This document shows, one piece after another, positions 54,901 through 61,516 of a stretch of DNA of 64,000 nucleotides. The DNA comes from JACKAQ01 sp965227145 (GTDB lineage Bacteria; Calditrichota; Calditrichia; RBG-13-44-9; J075). The notes under the pieces were generated by a model that was not told where the DNA came from, searched no databases, and worked only from the letters and a program-made list of their open reading frames with translations. The number at the start of each line of letters is the position of its first letter. Position 1 is the stretch's first letter. The DNA lies in assembly GCA_965227145.1 (NCBI GenBank), contig OZ245730.1, positions 1,674,001 through 1,738,000 of the forward strand, given 5' to 3'. A program made the translations under genes and the position numbers.

Positions 54901-57900
54901 TATCCGGCGTTGAGCGGCAGCGGATAATCCGGCTGGTCGCCCGGTCCCTGATTCCAGCGGAAGCGGATGCAGCGCAATTCGTCCGGGTGCTGCGTGAACT
55001 GAACGCGATTGAGAATGTCTGCTCCGGTGCTGCCGGCGAAGGCAAATGATCCGGGTGTGGGCATCGGGAAATGTGCCAAACCGGGAATCGCGCGCTGGTC
55101 TTCCGGCGGCAATAGCGGAAATTGGACGGGTTTCGGCAGCCATTCGAGCTGTTCCGGTCGCCGCTCTTCTTTTTGGGCAGCGGGATCGTCACTTTCCACC
55201 CGCAGCAGCAAATTGACCGGCGCGAGTGCGGACGGCACGTCGTTCACCGAAACGGTTTGGAAATAAATATTCCATGCTTCGGGTTGCCATTTTGGTTCGT
55301 CACCTGCGGGGAAAATGCCCGCGTCGCGCAAATCTGTCACCGGAATTTCTGCGAATCGCGCTTCGCGGCTGCCGCGTGCGTCGAGTTCAATTTTGATATC
55401 GGTCGGCAGCGGACGCGCGTTGCTGGTCGGCAACGATTTGCTTTTCGGTCCGCGAGTGGACGCATCCAGCCCGTAACTGCCGACGGGCATGGTGTCATCT
55501 TTGCGGAAAATCAGGCGATAGGTTTTCACCGGTACCATCGGGCGATCATCGCGGGCGCCGGGTTCGCGCCAACTCACGCGCAGTGAATGCGGGGTGATGG
55601 CAACCGGCGTGATCACATCGCCGCTGTTTTGCAGCACTTCGTCCGGCGACAGCAGGGCATCTGCGATGCGATAGCTCACCGTCAGCTCGCCATTATTGGG
55701 CACCAACGGCGGTTCGCTCGGGTAGCGCGTGGCCACCAGCGACAGCGGGCGACCAAGATTTCCGGCAACATCCGCGGGCGTGATGCTATACAAATAGCTG
55801 CGGCCGCCGGCCGGCAAATTCGCCTGATCTTCCGGCGTTTCGTGATTAAAATGATCAACCACTTGAAAACGCGGGCGCAAGCTGCTCAGCAGCGGATTGC
55901 CGTTGGCATCGGTTTCGAGCTGTAACGCCTCGGCATTTTTGACGGTGTACACCTGCTCCGGTTCGCTGCCGTCCAGCGCGCGACGCCGCACAATATAATG
56001 TAATAAATGATGTTCGGGATCCGCCTGACAGGTTGTGCAGCCGTCTTCCGGCAGATTTTCCCAGGTCAATTCCCAGGCGATGGCGATGGTGTTCGCCGAT
56101 GTGTAATGCCGCAAATTCTGGAATTGCGGCGAGAAATTGGCAAAATTCGCCGCAGCGATGTTGAAGGTTGTCGCGGATTTTTCCGGGCTGCCGTCCGGCG
56201 ACGGACTATCCGGCTGGAATCGCTGGCGAATTTTCGGATACGGTAAGCTGTGATTTTCCAAATAGTTCCGCGAAAAATCCAACCACTCGGGACGGTTCAC
56301 ATCATCGCATTCCATCCGGAAAACGATGCCCATTTGGAACGCGATGGAGCTGCCGGTAATCTCCGCATCGATTTCCCCGGTTTCGCTGATCGCATCGACA
56401 AATTCTCGGAAATCGGAAATCAGATCGTGAATCACCATGCTCCGCAAATGATCCGCCTGCTCCACCGCCTGGCTTTCCGGCGTGATCGTTCCGTCCGCGG
56501 AATAAATGGTTTTGCCATCGTCAAAGGCGTTTTGCAGCGCCTGTTCGTATTCATTTTGATAATCTTTTTTGAAATACGGCGAGCCTTTGAACTGCTCCAC
56601 CGCGCCGCGAACCGCCGCTTCAAATGCGTTGTCGGTCGGATTTTGCACCCGCTCGTCGATGACGGTTTTGGCGGCAGCGAGCAACTCGGGATCGCCGATC
56701 GGCTGATTATCCGCATCGAGCACAAACGCGCCGAGCAAATAATCCGCCAGTTTCACCGTTTCGGTGACCGGATCGGTGTCGTCCGGTGTGCCTTCGCCGT
56801 AATTTTCAGCGGACAAAATCACCGCGTCCCAGTTCACTTTCCAGTTCACATTGGCGAGATCGTCCACGGTTTCCAGATCACCGGAATCAGCGTTAAATCG
56901 TTGTAAAACAAATGTTTTGCCGCTATCGGGAATCGTCATCGAGAAATCGTTGGAAACTTCAATCGTATCGTTGGGCGGCACCGGTAAAAATCCCTGTTCG
57001 CCCTCGCCTTTGGGCAACAGCAGGAAATAAGCGAAAGTTTTGCCGTCTGCCGCCGGTTTGTTGATCACCAGCAAATTGTAATCGGGTGCATGAAATTCGA
57101 CCATTTTTCCGGTGAGCGAACTGACCGCAACGCCCGGTTGTGACGGTCGCACCGTGCCGTTGCCGCCGATGCGCAGCGCTGCTGACGGCTGTGGACCAAC
57201 CCGCATCGCAGCCGATTGCGGCGCCGGTTTCGCCGAAACATTTTGGGTAGCGGGATCGATGCCGGGCGTGCCCTCCACGTCTTCGGAGGTCAGTCCGGTG
57301 TTCAAAAATGGTTGCACTTTGCCGAGCGCGGCGATCACCGCGCCTTCGTTGCTCTTGAATTTGGCGGTGAATTTCATCCCGTGACCCATAAATTTCGCGT
57401 AAATCGTGCCTGTTCCGCGAACACCGGGATCCGGTCCGGTCAGTCCGATTTCGATGCCGGCGGTAAATCCGAGCGTAAAGCTAAGTTTGAATTCTTTGGT
57501 AATTTTCACGAAACCGATTTTCAGCCCGATCCAGATGATCAGGCGAAATTCGATGCGCATTTCGATGCCAATGGCGCCGTACACCGCAAAATCATCCTCT
57601 TTGACGAGGCTGGTCATGCCGACCAATCGAGCGCCGACCGCCGCAATCGCGTGTGCGGAAATCGATGCGCCGATCACCACGGCCTCAAATCCGGCTTCGA
57701 TATCCAGAGTTGCGCGCGCTTCCATGCTCACGCCGATCACCATTTCGGTTTCGGAAATGCGGAAAATAAATCCGGCGCGCACCTCAAAAATCACCGGCCC
57801 GAACAGTTGCCGGAAACGCAGCATGTTCGGCCAGCCGAGTTCGAAATGGAACAATCCCGGTTCGATGAGCATCGTTGCGGAAAAATCTGATTTTAAAATG

Positions 57901-60900
57901 GCTTTGCGGGCAAATTCCGGCAGCGCCGGGCGTGCGCCCAAACTACCGTCCGGATTGGAGGAAACATGCGCCAGAAAACGCTTTTTGCGCGGCGCGAGCA
58001 GCACAAATCCCGACACAATCGGGTGAGTTCGCAGGTCGTCAGTGTTCTCAAAAAAATCGTTGTAATTGGTGTTGATCCAGCCGCGCACCGCCATGAAAAA
58101 GGTGAGATCGCTGCGAAACGCCACGATTGCATCAAATAAATAGGCGCAGGGCAGGAATTTTTCGGCACCTTCGTTATATTTGAGCGGAGAAGGGGAGGCG
58201 GAACTCTGGGAAAACATGGCGCGGAACACGATCGTCCAGCGCGGATCTTCGCCGCGTTTTTCCAGATCCAGCGCCCAGTTTTCGACTTTGGCGAGATCAC
58301 CGGCGGTTCGCGAACTGTCGCGCAGCGCCCGCACCAATTTGCCGATGTCGTTTTCGTCATCCGCCTGTTTGATGCTGGTGATTGTGTAGCGATAGCCAAA
58401 TCCCAGCCCGATTTCCCGCAGGTAAATTTCCAGTCGCGGAATCATAAAACTGACCTTGCGGACTTCCAGATAAATGAACCACGCCCGCAGCCAGTTGCTG
58501 TTTTCGTCGAGTCTGGCGCGCATAAACCCGAACGCTGCGGCGATCACCGGCATGCCTTTCATTTCCAGTTGCCCCTCGCCGAGGAAACCTTTTTGCAACT
58601 CGTTATCCACAAAACTGACCATTCCAGTGAGCTTGAACGCCTCGCCGTAAATGATTTCGACCGCCAGTTTTTCGAGGCTGATGCGCGGGAAAACCGAACC
58701 TTTTTTGGGGATGCCGATATACAGCCCGTGAAAATCGAGTTTGGCGCTGTGGGTGTCCTGACCGCCTTTGGCGAACATCACCTGTCCGGTGAGTTGAATC
58801 GACGGGTCGCCGCCGAATTTTTCGGTGTACGCCAGAAAACCAATGGCGCGTAATTCAAATGTGAAGCAGCCCAAAAAGCTGAAGGTGAGCGGTTCGGGAA
58901 ATTCGATCAAAAAACCGATGTGCCGGGCAATCACGCTGGCATCGCCGGTGAGCGGACACTCGACCAGTTTGATGGTGATCGCCGAGAGCAGCGCCAGCGG
59001 TCCGTTGGGATCGTCGATCGGTGTGGGCACGTATTTCGCGTTCCCGGAAATTTTGAAATAGAGGTGATATTTGCCGTCGTCCACAAAATCCAACCCGAGC
59101 GAATCGACCGCGTATTGGAAGCGGATATTTTTGGCGTCGAGCTGATCGGTGTCTTTCAACTGCGCTGCGCCGGCGACGAGCAGCAGGTTTCCTGCGGTAT
59201 TTTGTTTGAATTGCAGCGCGATATCGGCCATCGCATCGCCGACCAGATCGGGCGGCAGCGGTCCGGTGCCGGAAAGGGTGAAATCAAGAATGCGGTTGTC
59301 CACGATCTGCATCTGCGTGCTGTGAAAACGGTAGCGCGTGTTGATGCCGTTGAGCCGCGCGGGATTGTCCAGCACATCCGCGATGAGGGAGATGCCTTTG
59401 GCTGTAACGGTGTAACTGGTGCTCCGGAAGGTGATCGGTTCCACGCTCGCTTTGGTGAAATCCAGTTCCACCGATGCGCCCGGTGCGAGTTTTATTTGAT
59501 AATTGTATCCCTTTGTAACCAGTTTAAAATAATGGAACTTACCGCTGCTTCCGTATGGCACGCCTTTGAATCGCCACATTAAATTCATGTGCTGCATGGC
59601 GGGCAATTCGGGCACATCGCCGAGCAGATCGATGCCGCTGTTGTGGTCAATCGCGAACGCGAATGTTTCCCAATTGAACGCGATGCCCCAATCATTTTGG
59701 AACGCCAGCGCCCCGACTTTTTGGGATAAATTTACGTTCACTGAAACGGCGTGATTGGTAAATGAGTAGTCACTTTCGGACACCGGATCGACCGAATCGA
59801 TGTTCACAAATTGATCGAATGTATTGCTCCCGCTGCCGATCCGCAAAAACGGAAATTTGAAATCGGCGCTGTTCAATTGAATATTCAGGTTCGGCTGCCA
59901 ATCCGCCGCTTTGAACGAACGGACGGTGGTCGGTGATGGTGTTGGATTCGCAAAATCGATGGCTGGCAGCGGCGATTCAAACTGTTGCAAAAATTTCGGC
60001 AGATTGGATTGCCCGCGCGTAAATCGAGTCAATACAGCAGTTACGGGATTTTGGGGAGTGGGGGAGAGCTGCAGCACCGGCGGCGCAGTTGCCGGTCGAT
60101 TGTCGTCGTTGAGCAATTCGCGATCCGCATCGCGTTCCCACGCGAAATTGCTGCGAAAGCTGAACGATTGCGATTGCGGCAAACTCAGCGCCAGCGTCAC
60201 TTTGTTCAGCGCGTTGCCAACCGGTTGCAGCAACAGCGAAAACGCGTTTGTCCCGCTTGCGGATGTTGCCAGCGCCATTCCCGGTAATTTGAAATTGCGC
60301 TGGCGATTGGCGTGCTGCCAATCCAGCCGGATTTCCGGCGATGCGCCGGTGAGAATTTGCAGATTTGCAGTCACATCCACTGCGGCGCTGGTGTCCTGCA
60401 AATCATCGCTGAACAGCTTCAGCCAAAAGTTGATGTTCGGATCGTTCCACTTCAGCCCGAACAGATTGCTGTCGAAATGAACGTCTTGCAAATCTATTGT
60501 AACTGTATGATTTTCATCGGGTTGGAAGATGTGTATCGCCGATTGATCGAGCAACATCGCATCGCCAACAAATAGCAGCCGCGCGTTGCATTCAATCTCG
60601 ATGTCCGGCAATTTCGGGCTGGTAATCGTCAGATGTGAAAAGCCGATGCGCAACTCATTCGTCGCCGGATTTGCCGGATCGCTGACCGTCAATTTTACCG
60701 ACATTTTTTTCCAGCGCAAATTCAGCGGCAGTTCCGAACCGTCGTTCGATGTCATTTCCTGCGCCGGCAATTCGAATTCAACATCCGCGATAAAGCGAAA
60801 TGCGTCGGAGGGATCATCCACATGCGGATTGATCACCGTGGTTGGCTGTATTTGTCCGCCGGTGGTGGAGATCGTCAACGGATAGGGGTAAATCGTGCGG

Positions 60901-61016
60901 GATTTGAGCGTTGCTGCAGCAAATCCGAGGTGGGAAATTTCAATTTGATCGCCATTTAGCGTGCCGTCCAAAAATAACGAGGCTTCGGCTGTATCGATCA
61001 GGAAAATCTTGGCCAT
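48975..61016 (-). CDS. Giant multidomain beta-rich protein of unknown function (4013 aa)
   Basis: Start ATG at 61014-61016 behind AAAAGGAG; an in-frame start at 61052 is less likely. No signal peptide or clear membrane helix. Approximate layout: beta-rich N-terminus (1-670); a core of amphipathic beta strands (about 675-1230: PLTFSFLGCFTFELRAIGFL, ISLEKLAVEIIYGEAFKLTG, FELGWPNMLRFRQLFGPVIF, LIIWIGLKIGFVKITKEFKL) that resembles DUF6603-type proteins; a Pro/Ala linker (about 1240-1310). Then come two fibronectin-III-like segments (about 1630-1850), the first with a CTTC...HH cluster (Cys 1660, 1663, His 1669, 1670). Next is a long mixed region, three copies of one repeat (about 2560-3040), and about eleven copies of another (about 3130-3980). 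Function unknown; the DUF6603 link is from memory of the pattern. Confidence 0.88.
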   Translation of the reverse strand: MAKIFLIDTAEASLFLDGTLNGDQIEISHLGFAAATLKSRTIYPYPLTISTTGGQIQPTTVINPHVDDPSDAFRFIADVEFELPAQEMTSNDGSELPLNLRWKKMSVKLTVSDPANPATNELRIGFSHLTITSPKLPDIEIECNARLLFVGDAMLLDQSAIHIFQPDENHTVTIDLQDVHFDSNLFGLKWNDPNINFWLKLFSDDLQDTSAAVDVTANLQILTGASPEIRLDWQHANRQRNFKLPGMALATSASGTNAFSLLLQPVGNALNKVTLALSLPQSQSFSFRSNFAWERDADRELLNDDNRPATAPPVLQLSPTPQNPVTAVLTRFTRGQSNLPKFLQQFESPLPAIDFANPTPSPTTVRSFKAADWQPNLNIQLNSADFKFPFLRIGSGSNTFDQFVNIDSVDPVSESDYSFTNHAVSVNVNLSQKVGALAFQNDWGIAFNWETFAFAIDHNSGIDLLGDVPELPAMQHMNLMWRFKGVPYGSSGKFHYFKLVTKGYNYQIKLAPGASVELDFTKASVEPITFRSTSYTVTAKGISLIADVLDNPARLNGINTRYRFHSTQMQIVDNRILDFTLSGTGPLPPDLVGDAMADIALQFKQNTAGNLLLVAGAAQLKDTDQLDAKNIRFQYAVDSLGLDFVDDGKYHLYFKISGNAKYVPTPIDDPNGPLALLSAITIKLVECPLTGDASVIARHIGFLIEFPEPLTFSFLGCFTFELRAIGFLAYTEKFGGDPSIQLTGQVMFAKGGQDTHSAKLDFHGLYIGIPKKGSVFPRISLEKLAVEIIYGEAFKLTGMVSFVDNELQKGFLGEGQLEMKGMPVIAAAFGFMRARLDENSNWLRAWFIYLEVRKVSFMIPRLEIYLREIGLGFGYRYTITSIKQADDENDIGKLVRALRDSSRTAGDLAKVENWALDLEKRGEDPRWTIVFRAMFSQSSASPSPLKYNEGAEKFLPCAYLFDAIVAFRSDLTFFMAVRGWINTNYNDFFENTDDLRTHPIVSGFVLLAPRKKRFLAHVSSNPDGSLGARPALPEFARKAILKSDFSATMLIEPGLFHFELGWPNMLRFRQLFGPVIFEVRAGFIFRISETEMVIGVSMEARATLDIEAGFEAVVIGASISAHAIAAVGARLVGMTSLVKEDDFAVYGAIGIEMRIEFRLIIWIGLKIGFVKITKEFKLSFTLGFTAGIEIGLTGPDPGVRGTGTIYAKFMGHGMKFTAKFKSNEGAVIAALGKVQPFLNTGLTSEDVEGTPGIDPATQNVSAKPAPQSAAMRVGPQPSAALRIGGNGTVRPSQPGVAVSSLTGKMVEFHAPDYNLLVINKPAADGKTFAYFLLLPKGEGEQGFLPVPPNDTIEVSNDFSMTIPDSGKTFVLQRFNADSGDLETVDDLANVNWKVNWDAVILSAENYGEGTPDDTDPVTETVKLADYLLGAFVLDADNQPIGDPELLAAAKTVIDERVQNPTDNAFEAAVRGAVEQFKGSPYFKKDYQNEYEQALQNAFDDGKTIYSADGTITPESQAVEQADHLRSMVIHDLISDFREFVDAISETGEIDAEITGSSIAFQMGIVFRMECDDVNRPEWLDFSRNYLENHSLPYPKIRQRFQPDSPSPDGSPEKSATTFNIAAANFANFSPQFQNLRHYTSANTIAIAWELTWENLPEDGCTTCQADPEHHLLHYIVRRRALDGSEPEQVYTVKNAEALQLETDANGNPLLSSLRPRFQVVDHFNHETPEDQANLPAGGRSYLYSITPADVAGNLGRPLSLVATRYPSEPPLVPNNGELTVSYRIADALLSPDEVLQNSGDVITPVAITPHSLRVSWREPGARDDRPMVPVKTYRLIFRKDDTMPVGSYGLDASTRGPKSKSLPTSNARPLPTDIKIELDARGSREARFAEIPVTDLRDAGIFPAGDEPKWQPEAWNIYFQTVSVNDVPSALAPVNLLLRVESDDPAAQKEERRPEQLEWLPKPVQFPLLPPEDQRAIPGLAHFPMPTPGSFAFAGSTGADILNRVQFTQHPDELRCIRFRWNQGPGDQPDYPLPLNAGYHLLELNIDAHTDATFDDKERLAKAIRKIQEVQMLPADELLLAPSDTLTASQWESWYPTTLQRLRDPANRLRGSETPFGPWFSWRDSYLVWPEWPGFTNVNGDRNDTIHPALRKLVDVLKNDPEGRLPATYIVDLQISPPVQENNFDDLIAITDPGPDPYGWGILQRFGLCASISLRNKSTGDLITGAALLEAINKAYLAYRNDPVTDGQNNTLASFDTFLHVELLFQPSSAVSLEAGGNPKENSLLGIVQISLRPAIRQDAQYAKVPISGDAKTTVTLLFSEIPADGCVLVNQSELAKGEIEIKPPATGNALKYVLTLPLNGATTLLLRSRTTLPKIEKELQSGTVELPKTGFDPTDELASYFTVPVDALAVDFAQNPASNALAKQWQLFKFYAESLNSNQTDPPPAKKIEIPTAEPAIKSMLPDYLSWTNRFFEHGGEMDLSPQTVKKATKNGPWLATAYPQSGNPVYASPDESGRLKYDHLLEDRYAHNLRYYIRPYGRYDLLWQSLRQSPALFPDPRIDELLIDLRDARVSDLLIKTFENNGLSLLKTATISQQNRHEWTIASNGSIYTVAQETDDLQVFESETLKFRLEKNFKLLPEATPEPQDGALDVVLDRTKPVAMPVILRSGRLDENPVPGKPAAPGKHWEVIVAQHPEQALIERNQTLFRQLAFRQIAFTLLRRFAFADWPETLANLAQIDPIGIQFVQNQFPEIPASYPDQPDHIPMITGQIAAKLANSEIDDALRMVFEQHNLFLSDSATVTTGDPDEWQISDGQQQFVIRKTHRVLTVLADETELFSFADAIIDDAETARSLDLPRRIGNFQQGAMVLQWQSLPYFYEHRLLLIAQTATTVSPVNETVQQDFEYRSPDPVALSEGMELPGGSIRFRQIDLLLNNFWDALKADAQSRWHFEQPESAGFTIGKTFAEELDNLLISNALRSEFSAANFELSQDAQVLQTIAGERWEIQDAQFELLFVIRREGNTLHVFNNLTNRRKLASLPDPETVYQIVESFSGNIEVQTELLYDAENNRFIRRQLGENFVAGDPNLVAPDGDNPLGDFLLRFPLRQFTRAELSKAYAIPPGFPHLSFENNTLIVDGVFTAADRDMLLSQMQIANGEKFVTLTQGPALGSLSPDVLAKLRYPELPEARDLSANLQQHIEIDTIRDADNATLAMRWRGAMLPEQKSALQNYRTDLPVFQNSVTALLAKMSSQNIEFTAPYTPPTERPHPDTLIVPGKFAMAVTYPPDPNPKWTLGWNGAISTAQESTLRSLSGDADFKNGINGLITAIKNIAFQTAVNFGLTLTSTIPNFSIQLQPNFQRALKWSNPNPEQEAAIRALEVGNDPAFRAGVDNLVAQLNNHYNNRNFTRDISYVEPPRPLPGANGLPPKLAILVISPPDPDARWELNWTGTLNAAEENALRSLDGDNPFRQAISALIDAIKADPNITPSTVTTQIISGVFVQPVIDLGNLGAEIKYDLSNLVIDKPAQLLRWKGADTLQIPPQDLIDRMNACLPPNDNFRIAFVNLMSQIAAAGFAQNFALRRQLAIRAPLSQPQLTELLTKFPNPVDQQKLRTLLSDFQDREVILNLFESWNSRTAITTPVVSVPPPVAALIDFPEPVDCPLIWAGEMSTAERDALLALPGDDAFKTVLQRLADAAATATDGDVTNASAPLGLDQLPKIIADGGKLAFTTETGSAGQQYTALTWTGEMNDTEAETLRKWAQLPQFLTAVIDLINQLENKEISKTISPEIPAAVIGKLQINPGEVAWIGAAPNADELAALQEIVCDVSRDVAFRNAVAQLITNAGEDCAATVAVPGLIDRPKQADLPEILREQLTIADTGIQWHGRIANAEQLAALQSLTGDTPFNSVIAEILSEIGGSVTVNFTLPVRPDVADLAPLLADKLLIGKAQIRYHGLMTLTEGRALQDTFSRQSDKAAVQRLYDTSQQKGLQGRELLLRARRGSAAPGDTVPLMAKLL
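49080..51625 (-). repeat. Protein-level tandem repeat, about 11 degenerate copies
   Basis: The C-terminal ~850 residues of the 4013-residue protein repeat the pattern L-x-W-x-G-x(3-4)-A-E-x(3)-L-x(2)-L-x-G-D-x(2)-F-x(2)-A-I-x(2)-L. Copies start near 51620, 51380, 51150, 50935, 50690, 50440, 50040, 49800, 49615, 49385 and 49175. The usual period is 60-85 residues, with one longer gap. Examples: LNWTGTLNAAEENALRSLDG, LIWAGEMSTAERDALLALPG, IQWHGRIANAEQLAALQSLT. Confidence 0.8.
51905..53325 (-). repeat. Protein-level repeat, 3 copies of a ~65-residue unit
   Basis: Three units in the 4013-residue protein share LL-x-LR-x(2)-FE-x-N-x-L-x-LS-x(2)-A-x-V...EW-x-I-x-D...FVIR-x(6)-L-x-V. They start near 53320 (LLIKTFENNGLSLLKTATIS), 52690 (IDDALRMVFEQHNLFLSDSA) and 52110 (LLISNALRSEFSAANFELSQ). 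They are spaced about 200 residues apart, with about 130 residues of unlike sequence between them. Confidence 0.75.
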
Positions 61017-61516
61017 ACAAAATCTCCTTTTAATGCAAATTTGCATCAGCAATTAGGGTCAATTGAGCCGGATAATCATCCGGTAAATGATAAAATCAGG
61101 TGAGAAATACTTTTTAGAAATGGGTGCTTTTGGGTCGTTAAGTTGCTGAATAGCAGCGATTTACAGAAAAAGGCGCAAGAGATGGAACATCAGCCAAATT
61201 TTAGACGGGAAGCATAAACCACTGTGAACGAATATATAATGTGTGAAATTTTTTGCTAAATATTGTAATAGCGACAATTCAGAATAGTTGCTTTGATCCA
61301 TTTTACGTGTGACGCAGATCATTTTTTAAACAGTTTTTGTAGATTTTTTTTCAGTTCCGGCTAAAATAAATTTAGCATTGCCGCCAAAAACAGCTACGAA
61401 CCGGAGGTGTTGACAATCTCATGAATTATTGCGATATTCAATAGCCTTCTGATATTGCTCGTTTTAGACCTGCGCAAATGGTTCGATTTCAAATTTACCA
61501 ACAATTCGAGGGAAAG
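61017..61516. promoter_or_regulatory. Divergent intergenic region between the giant gene and the VWA/TPR gene
   Basis: About 500 A+T-rich bases with no gene. It must carry the leftward promoter of the giant pair and the rightward promoter of the VWA/TPR gene. A T-rich run at about 61320-61352 is conspicuous, but no -35/-10 pair or operator could be defined. Confidence 0.45.
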
